The notes: generated from the sequence alone by a model not told the origin. A stretch of 64,000 nt of DNA from Seonamhaeicola sp. ML3 (GCF_023273855.1 NZ_CP096884.1:1612001-1676000), one strand, 5' to 3'; positions 25,088-34,849 are shown, numbered from the stretch's first letter. Numbers and translations: made by a program.

Positions 25088-26134
25088 ATGATAGAAGATA
25101 AAAATCAAGAAAGAACCCAATTAAGTGATTTAGGTGAGTTTGGTTTAATAGATCATTTAACCAAAAATTTTGAGCTAAAGCAAAAATCTACCATAAAAGG
25201 AATAGGTGACGATGCTGCAGTTCTAAATTTTAAGAACAAGAGCGTAGTTGTTACTACAGATCTTTTAGTTGAAGGGGTTCACTTTGATCTTAGTTATGTG
25301 CCTTTAAAGCATTTGGGTTGTAAGGCTGTGGTGGTCAATCTATCTGATGTTTATGCTATGAACGCCACTGCTTCCCAAATAACGGTTTCTATTGCTGTAT
25401 CGAACAGGTTTCCTTTAGAAGCACTAGAAGCATTGTACGCAGGAATTGAGACTGCCGCAAAAATTTATAACGTAGATGTTATCGGTGGAGATACCACATC
25501 ATCTAATACTGGGCTTTTAATATCTGTAACCGCTATCGGGGAAGTGGATGTAGATCAGCAAGTATACAGGGACGGTGCTAAACCAAACGATTTGTTGGTT
25601 GTATCAGGTGATTTGGGAGGCGCTTACATGGGGCTTCAGATTTTGGAAAGAGAGAAAGAGGTGTATAAAGTTAATCCTAACAATCAGCCAGATCTTGAAC
25701 CTTATTCATATATTGTTGAAAGGCAATTGAAGCCTGAAGCTAGGAAGGATGTTGTACAACTGTTACAAGATTTAGAGGTAAAGCCAACCAGTATGATAGA
25801 TATAAGTGACGGACTTTCTTCTGAAATTCTACACTTGTGTAAACAGAGTGGTGTTGGTTGTGATTTGTTTGAAAACAAAATTCCATTAGATCCACAAGTT
25901 ATTTCAACTTGTGAGGAGTTCAATATAGACAGTACTACTGTAGCGCTAAATGGAGGGGAGGATTATGAACTTTTGTTCACGATTTCGCAAGAGGACTATC
26001 CTAAGATTAAAGCAAATCCAAGTTTAACGGTTATTGGATATATAAGGGAAAAAGAAGCAGGAATTCACCTTGTTACGAGAGCTGAAACAAAAATTGAGCT
26101 TAAGGCTCAAGGGTGGCGAAATTTTAATGACTAA
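25088..26134 (+). CDS. thiL: Thiamine-monophosphate kinase
   Basis: A 348-residue ThiL that phosphorylates thiamine monophosphate to the active diphosphate. The N-terminal motifs GIGDDAAVL and TTDLLVEGVHFDL, then HLGCKAVVVNLSDVYAM and VIGGDTTSS, are the metal- and ATP-binding signatures; MIDISDGLSSEILHL and LNGGEDYELLF complete the PurM-like fold. It stands alone, distant from the thiamine uptake genes at the right end of the window. Its last 11 bases overlap a convergent zinc-ribbon gene. Confidence 0.95.
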   Translation: MIEDKNQERTQLSDLGEFGLIDHLTKNFELKQKSTIKGIGDDAAVLNFKNKSVVVTTDLLVEGVHFDLSYVPLKHLGCKAVVVNLSDVYAMNATASQITVSIAVSNRFPLEALEALYAGIETAAKIYNVDVIGGDTTSSNTGLLISVTAIGEVDVDQQVYRDGAKPNDLLVVSGDLGGAYMGLQILEREKEVYKVNPNNQPDLEPYSYIVERQLKPEARKDVVQLLQDLEVKPTSMIDISDGLSSEILHLCKQSGVGCDLFENKIPLDPQVISTCEEFNIDSTTVALNGGEDYELLFTISQEDYPKIKANPSLTVIGYIREKEAGIHLVTRAETKIELKAQGWRNFND

Positions 26135-26366
26135 ATACCAACAACTCTGGGTTTAGGCGTCTCTTTTTAAGAAGTCTTCTATTGTGAACATTCTCCAATA
26201 CTGCGTTTATCTCCTTGAATTTTGGTGTTAGTTCGGTTAAATTACCGTTGCTATTTGTGGTAAATTTTTTTCCGCAGTTTTTGCAAGTATACTCTTTTAC
26301 GTGGAACGTGACGTTTTTACTAACTTCTAAGTCGTGTCCAAATACTTTGCATTGGATGTTTTTCAT
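26124..26366 (-). CDS. Small zinc-ribbon protein, copy 1
   Basis: An 80-residue cytoplasmic protein with a Cys-x3-GH pair (IQCKVFGHDLE) and a CxxCG knuckle (YTCKNCGKKFTTNSNG), a likely Zn site of three Cys and one His. A conserved helical tail LTELTPKFKEINAVLENVHNRR follows. It is about 60% identical by eye to the next gene upstream, so the two are tandem duplicates. The fold recalls phage-derived DUF1660 proteins, but no phage genes surround it. The function is unknown; nucleic-acid or protein binding is likely from the basic C-terminus. Confidence 0.65.
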   Translation of the reverse strand: MKNIQCKVFGHDLEVSKNVTFHVKEYTCKNCGKKFTTNSNGNLTELTPKFKEINAVLENVHNRRLLKKRRLNPELLVFSH

Positions 26367-26449
26367 AAGAATTATGCCATTATTTAATTACGTTTTAGAT
26401 AGGGAGACAATAAATTTAGAAAAATCAACTAAAAGTTATCAACAACATT

Positions 26450-26716
26450 TTAACAGATCGATGAAATAACCGATTTCTCCTTTGAACGTTTCTTTCTGAC
26501 CTTATGTATGTGTTCCAAGGCGTTATTTATTTCCTTGAACTTTGGGGTAAGTTCAACAAGTTGGCCATTACTATTTGTGGTAAGCTGTTTGTTACATCGG
26601 GTACATGTATATTCCTTTACATGGCGAGTAACCATTTTGGTCAGTTTATAATCATGGCCAAAAATAGAGCAATGCAATTTTGGTAGAAAAGTAGGTTTTT
26701 GTTTGGGACTGGGCAT
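26450..26716 (-). CDS. Small zinc-ribbon protein, copy 2
   Basis: Tandem paralogue of the zinc-ribbon gene 84 bases downstream. I prefer the start at the internal Met of MPSPKQKPTF (88 residues) because the upstream 13 codons (MFFVGLCFPNSYT) have no counterpart in copy 1. Conserved parts are LHCSIFGHDYKL, RHVKEYTCTRCNKQLTTNSNGQL, LTPKFKEINNALEHIH and a very basic tail (VRKKRSKEK). The second glycine of the knuckle is replaced (CTRCN instead of CKNCG). Confidence 0.6.
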   Translation of the reverse strand: MPSPKQKPTFLPKLHCSIFGHDYKLTKMVTRHVKEYTCTRCNKQLTTNSNGQLVELTPKFKEINNALEHIHKVRKKRSKEKSVISSIC

Positions 26717-26774
26717 GGTATACGAATTCGGAAAACATAAACCTACAAAAAACATATTAAAAAACGATTAAAAG

Positions 26775-27554
26775 TTAAATATTTTCGATGAAATGCATTA
26801 TTTCTTGTGAAAGTTCAGCTTTATTTTCTATAAAGCTCATATGTCCATCTTCGAATTCTACTAATTTTACTTTCGTGTTTTGGATTTGAGCAATTAAGTC
26901 CTTATGGTTTAAGGCGGGATCGTTTTTGCCTAAAATCATCATCTTCTTATAAGGTGAAAAATGAAGTAAAACCTCACGGTCTTCTCTTATTTTCATACCT
27001 TCTAGCGCGGCAACAATTCCCTGTAATGGTGTTTTTAGGCATTCTTCTATAAGTGCTTCAATTTCTTTTGAAAAAATGTCTTGATTTTCTTTGGTAAATA
27101 AGTTCTTTATAGCAATTCTAATAAAGGTTTTGTGGTTTTGTTTTACAGCTTGAATACCTCTTTCTCTATTTATTTTCTTTTCTGGAGAATCTGCTCGCGA
27201 AGTTGAATTCATTAAGCATAAGCCTTTAACGTTATCTGGTCGTTTTTCTGCAAAAGCTAAAGCAACATAGCCACCCATGGAATGGCCAACCAAAATGGAC
27301 TTTCTTATTCTTAGGTGTTTTAAAACAGCTTCCACAACTTCAGCCATAAGTTCCATGGAATGTATGTATCCTAAACAGCCTGTTTTTCCATGACCCAATA
27401 GGTCGATGCAAATAACCCGATTATTTTTTGAAATCTGGGGAGCTAATGATTTCCAAATAGTCGAATTTTCCAAAAAGCCATGCAGTAAAACTACAGCACT
27501 GCCTTTGCCTTCATCGGTGTAATAAATAGGTATCCCTTTATACTCTAATATCAT
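26775..27554 (-). CDS. Alpha/beta hydrolase
   Basis: A 259-residue serine hydrolase-fold protein. The oxyanion segment VVLLHGFLEN, the nucleophile elbow VGHSMGGYVALAFAE (Ser about 93), the acid in LGKNDPALN and the His in FEDGHMSFIE form the expected catalytic triad. It has no signal peptide and is probably cytoplasmic. The substrate cannot be inferred. A minus-strand TACCTTTG 18 bases upstream of the start suggests its own promoter. Confidence 0.85.
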   Translation of the reverse strand: MILEYKGIPIYYTDEGKGSAVVLLHGFLENSTIWKSLAPQISKNNRVICIDLLGHGKTGCLGYIHSMELMAEVVEAVLKHLRIRKSILVGHSMGGYVALAFAEKRPDNVKGLCLMNSTSRADSPEKKINRERGIQAVKQNHKTFIRIAIKNLFTKENQDIFSKEIEALIEECLKTPLQGIVAALEGMKIREDREVLLHFSPYKKMMILGKNDPALNHKDLIAQIQNTKVKLVEFEDGHMSFIENKAELSQEIMHFIENI

Positions 27555-27571
27555 GATACTTTAATGAAGCA

Positions 27572-27579
27572 CAAAGGTA
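27572..27579 (-). promoter_or_regulatory. -7 promoter element of the alpha/beta hydrolase gene
   Basis: The minus strand reads TACCTTTG, an exact TAnnTTTG match; no -33 TTG is found at 19-20 bases. Confidence 0.35.
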
Positions 27580-27601
27580 GTAATCGCTCGTTCAAATCCT
27601 C

Positions 27602-28258
27602 TTAGGATTTCACTCTTTTTATAGCTGTAAAAGCTTTATCTACATAATCGTCTTCTACCAATATAGTGAACTCGTTTGTGGTTGAAAGAACTTCATATAG
27701 AACAATACCTTCCCAAGCTAATCTTTTAAAGAAGTGGTAGTATAAACCGGCTATTTTAGAATTATTCTGAGGCAGGTTAATACTTATAGCCGAAAGTCCT
27801 TCTTGTACTGCCAAAAATGTTTCGTTTTTCAGGTTTTCTCTAACGAATTCATCCATACTACTGGAAATTATTAATGTACTCTCATGAATACCGCGTGTGA
27901 ACGTGTAGAAAAGTTTGTTTTCTTGATTTATTCTAGCTAGAATTTTGGCATGGTTATCAATTAAAGTATCCGAGTTTTTTACCGTAAAATCTGTTAAGTT
28001 AGAGCGCACCGTTATGTCGCCTAAGTTTTGAATGACGCGGCGCATTTTTATAGTGTTACCTAAAGTTGGTGGCGGACTGTAACGTCTAAGTGCCATCATG
28101 ATAGCACCAGGTTTAACATCTTTTTTTAGCATTTTACTTATGGGTTCTGTGAGTTCTACAGCCAGAGCACTATAGTTTATAATGTTTCTGGAAAGCGCCT
28201 CCTCTAAATAGGGTTGTGTTATTAAAATGTCTTCGACACAGTTAGATACTGTTTTCAT
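27602..28258 (-). CDS. ACT-like domain protein divergent from lysC
   Basis: A 218-residue cytoplasmic protein. The N-terminal part (about 1-75) looks like a small helical or winged-helix segment (VEDILITQPYLEEALSRNIINYSALAVELT, then GAIMMALRRYSPP). The C-terminal part from about residue 105 has the beta-alpha-beta pattern of ACT domains, with LAVQEGLSAISINLP, GLYYHFFKRLAWEGIVLYEVLST and NEFTILVEDDYVDKAFTAIKR closely resembling aspartokinase-type ACT repeats. It is transcribed away from lysC across a 163-base gap. A regulator of, or accessory to, amino-acid metabolism is plausible but unproven. Confidence 0.6.
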   Translation of the reverse strand: MKTVSNCVEDILITQPYLEEALSRNIINYSALAVELTEPISKMLKKDVKPGAIMMALRRYSPPPTLGNTIKMRRVIQNLGDITVRSNLTDFTVKNSDTLIDNHAKILARINQENKLFYTFTRGIHESTLIISSSMDEFVRENLKNETFLAVQEGLSAISINLPQNNSKIAGLYYHFFKRLAWEGIVLYEVLSTTNEFTILVEDDYVDKAFTAIKRVKS

Positions 28259-28331
28259 TTCCTTTAAGTTAGTTGCTTAATGTTAAATATTTAACATTTT
28301 GTATAAAAGTAAACATTTTTTTATAAAAATA

Positions 28332-28361
28332 AGTTTTAAGTGCTGTTCTCGATTAATTTTG
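28332..28361 (+). promoter_or_regulatory. Candidate lysC promoter
   Basis: TAATTTTG at 28354-28361 followed by C fits the -7 consensus; a GTTTT stretch near 28333 is a weak -33. The leader to the lysC ATG is about 55 bases. Confidence 0.45.
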
Positions 28362-28421
28362 CAGCTCAAAATGAATTAGAAATTAAAAGAATAGGTGATA
28401 TGCACCTTGTGGAATAATACT

Positions 28422-29747
28422 ATGAAAGTTTTAAAGTTTGGAGGTACATCGGTTGGATCTGTAAAGAACATGGATAATGTAAAGACCATTATTAATGATG
28501 GTGAGCAAAAAATAGTTGTACTATCTGCCATGTCGGGCACAACCAATATTTTAGTTGGGATTGCCTCTAAAATTCAATCAGGTGATGTTAAAGAAGCCCA
28601 ATCTGAGGTTGATGCTTTACATAAAAAATATATTGAGGTTATAGATGATTTATTGAGAGATGAAGTTCTGAACCAAGAGGTGTCTTCTTATGTTTCTGAA
28701 CGTTTTGATTTTTTAGTGAGTGCGACCAAAAGTGCGTTTTCGAAATCTTTGGAGAATGAAATCTTGGCGCAAGGGGAGTTATTGTCAACCTATATGTTTA
28801 GTGCTTATTTAAAGCAAGAAGGTATCAACGCTCAGCTATTAGCTGCGTTAGACTTTATGAGGATTAATGAGATAAATGAGCCTGATTTCGACAGAACTAA
28901 AGAAGCGCTTTCTGAGGTGTTGAGTAGCACTCCAAAAGCTGAAATTTATATCACACAAGGATTTATATGTTTAGATAGCAATAACGAAGTTTCAAACTTA
29001 CAACGTGGCGGTAGTGATTACACAGCAACGATTATTGGGGCAGTAATAAAGGCAGAGGAAGTTCAGATTTGGACAGATATTGACGGCATGCACAACAATG
29101 ATCCAAGATTTGTTGAAGGTACAAACCCAATTTCAAATTTGTCTTTCGATGAGGCGGCCGAGCTTGCGTATTTTGGTGCTAAGATTTTACATCCGCAAAC
29201 AGTATTGCCAGTAAGAGCAGACGGTATTCCTGTAAGGCTTAAAAATACAATGAATCCTCCAGCTCCAGGGACATTGATTAGTGGCGAACATGTGAAAAAT
29301 GGCATAAAGGCCATAGCCGCTAAAGATAATATTACTGCAATTAAGATTAAGTCTGGCAGAATGTTGCAGGCTCACGGTTTCTTAAAAAAGGTTTTTGAAG
29401 TGTTTGAGATTTATGAAACACCTATAGATATGATTACAACTTCTGAGGTGGCGGTTTCATTAACTATAGACGATGATAAAAATCTAGAAAAAATAGTTGC
29501 AGAATTACAGGAAATAGCAACTATAGAAGTTGATAGAAACCAAAGTATTGTATGTCTAGTTGGTCACTCTATAGTGGACCATGAAGATACCTTTAAGTTG
29601 TTCCAAATATTAAAGGATGTTAAAATACGAATGATATCATACGGAGGAAGTAGAAACAACATTTCACTTCTAATAGATACAAATGATAAAATCGAAACTT
29701 TGCAAAAGCTAAACGAGTATTTATTTGAATTAGTCACTCTTAATTAA
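28422..29747 (+). CDS. lysC: Aspartate kinase
   Basis: A monofunctional aspartokinase (441 residues) that commits aspartate to lysine, threonine and methionine synthesis. I start at the ATG giving MKVLKFGGTSVGS, the invariant N-terminal motif; an in-frame GTG nine codons upstream is rejected. Further motifs are FICLDSNNEVSNLQRGGSDYTATIIGA and WTDIDGMHNNDPRFV. The C-terminal part from about residue 300 holds two ACT repeats (MITTSEVAVSLTIDD and VCLVGHSIVDHEDTF). There is no homoserine dehydrogenase domain. A terminator follows. Confidence 0.93.
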   Translation: MKVLKFGGTSVGSVKNMDNVKTIINDGEQKIVVLSAMSGTTNILVGIASKIQSGDVKEAQSEVDALHKKYIEVIDDLLRDEVLNQEVSSYVSERFDFLVSATKSAFSKSLENEILAQGELLSTYMFSAYLKQEGINAQLLAALDFMRINEINEPDFDRTKEALSEVLSSTPKAEIYITQGFICLDSNNEVSNLQRGGSDYTATIIGAVIKAEEVQIWTDIDGMHNNDPRFVEGTNPISNLSFDEAAELAYFGAKILHPQTVLPVRADGIPVRLKNTMNPPAPGTLISGEHVKNGIKAIAAKDNITAIKIKSGRMLQAHGFLKKVFEVFEIYETPIDMITTSEVAVSLTIDDDKNLEKIVAELQEIATIEVDRNQSIVCLVGHSIVDHEDTFKLFQILKDVKIRMISYGGSRNNISLLIDTNDKIETLQKLNEYLFELVTLN

Positions 29748-29769
29748 AGATCAACTAGGTTTTGCATAA

Positions 29770-29800
29770 AAAAAAGCGGGGTTAATTACCCCGCTTTTTC
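29770..29800. terminator. Bidirectional terminator between lysC and the aminopeptidase gene
   Basis: AAAAAGCGGGGT pairs perfectly with ACCCCGCTTTTT around a five-base loop, with A and T tracts on both sides for the two convergent genes. Confidence 0.9.
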
Positions 29801-29805
29801 TATTT

Positions 29806-31098
29806 CTAAGTATTCATTAAATCCTCAATTTCTTCAATTTCAATCGGGATGTTTTCCATCAAATTGAAAGGGACTCCTGTCTCTTGAATAACCACATCAT
29901 CTTCAATTCTAATTCCAAAACCTTCATCAGGAATATAAATCCCCGGCTCAACGGTAAATACCATATTAGCTTGCATAGGTTCAGTTAAAATTCCGTAATC
30001 ATGTGTGTCTAAGCCCATGTGATGACTTGTGCCATGCATGAAATATTTTTTGTATGCTGGCCAGTCAGGATTCTCATTTTGTATATCTGCTTTGTCCAGA
30101 AGTCTCAGATTCAATAATTCTGAAGTCATTATTTTTCCAACCTCAATATGATAATCCTCCCATAAGGTTCCTGGGGTTAGCATTTGTGTGGCTTCGTTTT
30201 TTACATTTAAAACGGCATTATAAACAGCTTTTTGTCTTTCAGAAAATTTACCAGAAACCGGAATGGTCCTTGTCATGTCGCTCGAATAATTAGCGTATTC
30301 GGCTCCTACATCCATAAGTATCAATTCACCAGCTCTACATGGTTTATTGTTCTCTATGTAGTGCAAAACCTTGGCATTGTTTCCCGAGGCAATAATAGGT
30401 GTGTAGGCGAATCCCTTAGAACGGTTTCTTATAAATTCATGAATGTATTCTGCTTCTATTTCGAATTCCCAAACACCGGGTTTTACAAAATCCAAAACTC
30501 GCCTAAATCCTTTTTCTGTTATGTCACAGGCTTTTTGAATTAACTCAATTTCAATTTCCTTTTTAACAGAACGAAGCCTTTGTAAAATAGGATTGCTTTT
30601 GGCTACATTATGTGCAGGATATTTTTCTTTTAGCCATTTTGTAAACCTGTCTTCGCGAGTTTCTACTTCAACATTAGAACGGTAATGCTCGTTGGTGTTT
30701 ATATAAACCGTATCGCACTGCGTCATGATTTCAAACATGATTTTTTCCATGTCTTTAAGCCAGTAAACAGTTTTTATGCCACTTACTTCAAGAGCTTTTT
30801 CTTTGGTGAGTTTTTCACCTTCCCAAATGGCAATATGTTCGTTAGTTTCCTTAAGGAACAATATTTCACGGTGTTTTTCTTTAAGGCAATCTGGAAATAA
30901 AACCAAAATACTTTCCTCTTGATCTACACCGCTTAAATAAAAAATATCCCTATGTTGTTGAAAAGGGAGGGTGCTATCGGCACTTATAGGATATATGTCG
31001 TTAGAGTTAAAAACAGCTAAGCTATTTGGTTTCATTTTAGAGCAAAACTGCTTTCTGTTTTCTGTGAAGAGTTTGTTGTTTATCTGGGAATATTTCAT
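29806..31098 (-). CDS. Xaa-Pro aminopeptidase (M24B)
   Basis: A 430-residue metallopeptidase that removes residues before proline. The N-terminal aminopeptidase P domain (about 1-160) includes YLSGVDQEESILVLFPD. The pita-bread domain carries the five metal ligands in LMDVGAEYANYSSDMTRT (two Asp), HGTSHHMGLDTHD (His), FTVEPGIYIP (Glu) and IRIEDDVVI (Glu). No signal peptide is seen, so it is cytoplasmic. The promoter should lie in the gap before sdhC. Confidence 0.93.
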   Translation of the reverse strand: MKYSQINNKLFTENRKQFCSKMKPNSLAVFNSNDIYPISADSTLPFQQHRDIFYLSGVDQEESILVLFPDCLKEKHREILFLKETNEHIAIWEGEKLTKEKALEVSGIKTVYWLKDMEKIMFEIMTQCDTVYINTNEHYRSNVEVETREDRFTKWLKEKYPAHNVAKSNPILQRLRSVKKEIEIELIQKACDITEKGFRRVLDFVKPGVWEFEIEAEYIHEFIRNRSKGFAYTPIIASGNNAKVLHYIENNKPCRAGELILMDVGAEYANYSSDMTRTIPVSGKFSERQKAVYNAVLNVKNEATQMLTPGTLWEDYHIEVGKIMTSELLNLRLLDKADIQNENPDWPAYKKYFMHGTSHHMGLDTHDYGILTEPMQANMVFTVEPGIYIPDEGFGIRIEDDVVIQETGVPFNLMENIPIEIEEIEDLMNT

Positions 31099-31226
31099 CG
31101 TATTTGTTTATTCGAGTAAATTTAAAAAGAAATCTAGACTTTTCTTGGGTTTTAAAACATGAGTGTACATTACAATCTGAGTAAATAAGTTGATTCAAAA
31201 ACCAGCTAAAACTATTTCAATACCTA

Positions 31227-31238
31227 TGACTTAAATCA
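31227..31238. promoter_or_regulatory. Possible CRP/FNR-type operator upstream of sdhC
   Basis: TGACTTAAATCA has the TGA-N6-TCA geometry recognised by CRP/FNR-family regulators, about 100 bases upstream of the mapped-by-motif sdh promoter. A single such match can arise by chance, and it lies in a divergent region also serving the aminopeptidase gene. Confidence 0.25.
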
Positions 31239-31302
31239 TTTTAAAAAACTAAGTATTATTACTTATAATTGTTCTAAATTAGCGTTAAAAAATAAATACA
31301 TA

Positions 31303-31333
31303 TTGTCTATGTATGTGTATAGGGTTACCTTTG
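31303..31333 (+). promoter_or_regulatory. sdhCAB promoter
   Basis: TTG at 31303 and TACCTTTG at 31326 are separated by 20 bases, the full Bacteroidota arrangement. The -7 box ends 26 bases before the sdhC start. Confidence 0.7.
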
Positions 31334-31358
31334 CACAATTCTACTAAATAAATAAATA

Positions 31359-32036
31359 ATGAGCGGATTTTTTAAATCTTCGATAGGTAGGAAAGTAGCT
31401 ATGGCGCTTTCAGCCTTTTTTTTAATGTTCTTTTTAATAATGCATCTCAGTGTTAATTTAGTATCTGTTTTTAGTGAAGATGCATTCAACACAGCATCGC
31501 ATTTCATGGGTACGAATCCTGTTGTTCAATATGTCATGCAACCTGTATTAATTTTCGGGGTTGTGTTTCATTTTGTAATGGGTTTTGTTTTAGAGATGCG
31601 AAACAAAAAGGCGATAGGTGTTTCTTATGCTAAGAATAACGGCGCTGCCAATTCAACTTGGGTAAGCAGAAATATGATTTACAGTGGGTTGGTTATCCTA
31701 GCGTTTTTAATCTTGCATTTTATAGATTTTTGGATTCCTGAAATGAATGTTAAATACATTCAAGGTGATATGTCTGGACTTATTGAAGGAACTGAAAACT
31801 TTAGATATTACGAAGAACTACAGCATAAATTCGTAAGCCCAATTAGAGTTGGAGCTTATGTTATTTCATTTGTGCTTTTGGCACTGCACTTGCTTCACGG
31901 ATTTACATCGGCATTTCAATCTGTAGGCTCTAATGCTGGTAGGAAAAAGTCGTTACAAACATTTGGTAAAATATACTCAGTTATAATCCCTTTAGGATTC
32001 ATCATTGTAGCCGTTTATCATCATTTTAATCACTAA
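31359..32036 (+). CDS. sdhC: Succinate dehydrogenase cytochrome b subunit
   Basis: A 225-residue membrane anchor with five predicted transmembrane helices, the type B (Wolinella/Bacillus-like) arrangement that needs no separate SdhD. Candidate heme ligands are the histidines in IMHLSVNL, VVFHFVMGF, LILHFIDFW and LALHLLHGF. It passes electrons between menaquinone and the SdhAB subunits. The N-terminus MSGFFKSSIGRKVAMALSAFF is typical. First gene of sdhCAB, 12 bases before sdhA. Confidence 0.95.
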   Translation: MSGFFKSSIGRKVAMALSAFFLMFFLIMHLSVNLVSVFSEDAFNTASHFMGTNPVVQYVMQPVLIFGVVFHFVMGFVLEMRNKKAIGVSYAKNNGAANSTWVSRNMIYSGLVILAFLILHFIDFWIPEMNVKYIQGDMSGLIEGTENFRYYEELQHKFVSPIRVGAYVISFVLLALHLLHGFTSAFQSVGSNAGRKKSLQTFGKIYSVIIPLGFIIVAVYHHFNH

Positions 32037-32048
32037 TAATTTTTTAAT

Positions 32049-34064
32049 ATGAGTGTTTTAGATTCAAAAGTACCAAAGGGTCCTATTAAAGATAAATGGA
32101 CTACTTACAAAGATAAAATCAACTTAGTAAATCCAGCTAATAAACGTCTTATTGATGTTATTGTTGTTGGAACAGGTTTAGCTGGAGGTTCTGCCGCGGC
32201 GACACTTGCTGAATTAGGTTACAATGTTAAAGCATTTGCTTATCAGGATTCTCCTAGACGTGCGCACTCTATTGCAGCACAAGGAGGAATAAATGCTGCT
32301 AAAAACTATCAAGGTGATGGTGATTCCACTTATAGATTGTTCTACGATACTGTAAAAGGAGGAGATTATCGTTCTCGTGAAGCCAATGTTCATCGTTTAG
32401 CTGAAGTTTCAACGAATATCATAGATCAATGTGTAGCTCAAGGGGTTCCTTTTGCACGTGATTATGGCGGACTATTAGATAACCGTTCTTTTGGAGGGGT
32501 TTTGGTGTCAAGAACATTTTATGCCAAAGGTCAAACAGGACAACAGTTATTGTTGGGAGCTTATTCTGCAATGAACCGTCAGATTGCCCGTGGTAAAATT
32601 CAAATGTACAACCGTCATGAAATGCTTGATGTAGTTGTGGTTGATGGAAAAGCCAGAGGGATTATCGCTAGAAATTTGATAACTGGTGAGATAGAGCGTC
32701 ATTCTGCTCATGCTGTTGTTGTAGCTTCTGGTGGGTACGGAAATGTATATTTCTTGTCAACTAATGCTATGGGGTCTAACGTAACAGCAGCATGGAAAAT
32801 CCATAAAAAGGGTGCCTTCTTTGCAAATCCTTGTTACACTCAAATTCACCCAACGTGTATTCCGCGTTCGGGAGACTACCAATCGAAATTAACGTTGATG
32901 TCGGAGTCTTTACGTAACGACGGACGTATTTGGGTTCCCAAAAACATGGATGATGTTCTTGCTATTAGAGAAGGTCGTAAAAAACCAACGGATTTATCTG
33001 AAGAAGAAAGAGATTATTACTTAGAAAGACGTTATCCTGCATTTGGAAACTTAGTGCCTCGTGATGTGGCTTCAAGAGCAGCAAAAGAGCGTTGCGATGC
33101 CGGTTACGGTGTTAATGCCACAGGTGAAGCTGTTTACTTAGATTTTGCTGCAGCCATAGAACGTTACGGTAAAGAGCAAGCGAAAATTCAAGGTATTGAA
33201 AATCCATCAGCTGCTACAGTATACGATCTTGGGCAAAAGATAGTTGAAGCCAAATACGGTAACCTATTCCAGATGTATGAGAAGATTGTAGATGACAATC
33301 CATACAAAACACCTATGATGATTTATCCCGCGGTACACTATACCATGGGAGGTGTTTGGGTAGATTATAACTTAATGACAACGGTTCCTGGATTATACTG
33401 TATTGGAGAAGCTAATTTCTCTGATCACGGAGCTAACAGACTAGGAGCTTCCGCATTAATGCAGGGATTAGCCGATGGCTATTTCGTGTTGCCTTATACT
33501 ATAGGTGATTATTTAGCCGATGATATTAGAACAGGACCAATTTCAACAGAAACATCAGAATTTGATGAAGCTGAAAAAGCTGTTAAAGATAGAATAGATT
33601 TCTTTGTAAATAATAAGGGAACTAAGTCTGTAGATTATTTCCACAAGAAACTAGGTAATGTAATGTGGAACAAATGTGGAATGTCCAGAAACGAGAAAGG
33701 TTTAAAAGAAGCCATGACAGAAATTAAGGCCATTCGCGAAGAATTCTGGAAAGAGGTTTCTGTGCCTGGTGGAGCAAATGAAATGAATCCAGAATTAGAA
33801 AAAGCAGGTCGTGTTGCAGATTTCTTAGAGTTAGGAGAGCTATTCGCTAAAGATGCTTTAATGAGAGAAGAGTCTTGTGGAGGACATTTTAGAGAAGAAT
33901 CAGCTGAAGAATCTGGACCGCAAAAAGGAGAGGCTAAACGAGACGATGAAAATTTTGCTTTCGTAGCGGCTTGGGAATATAAAGGAGAACCTGCTGATGC
34001 TGTACTTCATAAAGAAGAGTTAGAATTTAAAGACATTGAATTAAAACAACGTTCATACAAATAA
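32049..34064 (+). CDS. sdhA: Succinate dehydrogenase flavoprotein subunit
   Basis: A 671-residue FAD-containing catalytic subunit oxidising succinate to fumarate. The dinucleotide-binding motif [19 protein letters not shown] is near residue 36; [18 protein letters not shown] holds the His that covalently binds FAD. The active-site His/Arg segments are [19 protein letters not shown] and [15 protein letters not shown]. The longer size and an extended C-terminus fit the type B group. It is seven bases upstream of sdhB. Confidence 0.97.
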   Translation: MSVLDSKVPKGPIKDKWTTYKDKINLVNPANKRLIDVIVVGTGLAGGSAAATLAELGYNVKAFAYQDSPRRAHSIAAQGGINAAKNYQGDGDSTYRLFYDTVKGGDYRSREANVHRLAEVSTNIIDQCVAQGVPFARDYGGLLDNRSFGGVLVSRTFYAKGQTGQQLLLGAYSAMNRQIARGKIQMYNRHEMLDVVVVDGKARGIIARNLITGEIERHSAHAVVVASGGYGNVYFLSTNAMGSNVTAAWKIHKKGAFFANPCYTQIHPTCIPRSGDYQSKLTLMSESLRNDGRIWVPKNMDDVLAIREGRKKPTDLSEEERDYYLERRYPAFGNLVPRDVASRAAKERCDAGYGVNATGEAVYLDFAAAIERYGKEQAKIQGIENPSAATVYDLGQKIVEAKYGNLFQMYEKIVDDNPYKTPMMIYPAVHYTMGGVWVDYNLMTTVPGLYCIGEANFSDHGANRLGASALMQGLADGYFVLPYTIGDYLADDIRTGPISTETSEFDEAEKAVKDRIDFFVNNKGTKSVDYFHKKLGNVMWNKCGMSRNEKGLKEAMTEIKAIREEFWKEVSVPGGANEMNPELEKAGRVADFLELGELFAKDALMREESCGGHFREESAEESGPQKGEAKRDDENFAFVAAWEYKGEPADAVLHKEELEFKDIELKQRSYK

Positions 34065-34071
34065 GAGAGTT

Positions 34072-34830
34072 ATGTCAGGAAAAGGAATGAATTTAACATT
34101 AAAGATTTGGCGTCAAAAAGATGCTCAATCTAAAGGTAAGATGGAAACTTACAAAGTGGATGATATTTCAGAACACATGTCTTTCTTAGAAATGATGGAT
34201 GTTCTAAATGAACAGTTGATTGCCCAAGGTGATGAACCTGTAGCTTTTGATCACGACTGTCGTGAAGGTATCTGTGGTATGTGTTCATTGTATATTAATG
34301 GTGAAGCGCACGGACCAGACAGAGGTGTTACTACTTGTCAGTTACACATGCGTATGTTTAATGATGGTGATACTATTTATATTGAGCCTTGGAGAGCGGC
34401 TGCTTTTCCGGTAATTAAAGATTTGGTGGTTGATAGAACTGCTTTCGAGCGTATTCAACAAGCTGGTGGCTATATTTCTGTAAATACTTCTGGAAATACA
34501 CAAGATGCCAATGCCATTCCAATTTCTAAGCATGCTGCAGATGAAGCTATGGATGCTGCAACCTGTATTGGTTGTGGAGCTTGTGTAGCTACTTGTAAAA
34601 ACTCTTCGGCTATGCTCTTTGTTGGAGCAAAAGTATCACAGTATGCATTGTTACCACAAGGACAAGTAGAGGCGGCAGATCGTGTTAAAAATATGGTTGC
34701 TCAAATGGACTTGGAAGGTTTTGGTAACTGTACCAATACCGGAGCTTGTGAAATTGAATGTCCTAAAGGCATATCGTTAGACAATATTGCAAGAATGAAC
34801 AGAGAACTCATTAAGGCCTCTGTTAAGTAA
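34072..34830 (+). CDS. sdhB: Succinate dehydrogenase iron-sulfur subunit
   Basis: A 252-residue Fe-S subunit carrying electrons from FAD to the membrane. The [2Fe-2S] cysteines are in [15 protein letters not shown] with a later TTCQLH. The other two clusters are in [17 protein letters not shown] and [17 protein letters not shown]. No signal peptide. It completes the sdhCAB operon and is followed by a terminator. Confidence 0.97.
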   Translation: MSGKGMNLTLKIWRQKDAQSKGKMETYKVDDISEHMSFLEMMDVLNEQLIAQGDEPVAFDHDCREGICGMCSLYINGEAHGPDRGVTTCQLHMRMFNDGDTIYIEPWRAAAFPVIKDLVVDRTAFERIQQAGGYISVNTSGNTQDANAIPISKHAADEAMDAATCIGCGACVATCKNSSAMLFVGAKVSQYALLPQGQVEAADRVKNMVAQMDLEGFGNCTNTGACEIECPKGISLDNIARMNRELIKASVK

Positions 34831-34849
34831 AATAAGATGATTTAAGATT

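Noticed and set aside
26124-26755. Zinc-ribbon genes considered as prophage remnants
   Set aside because: The fold recalls a phage family, but no integrase, capsid, tail or attachment site is visible nearby.
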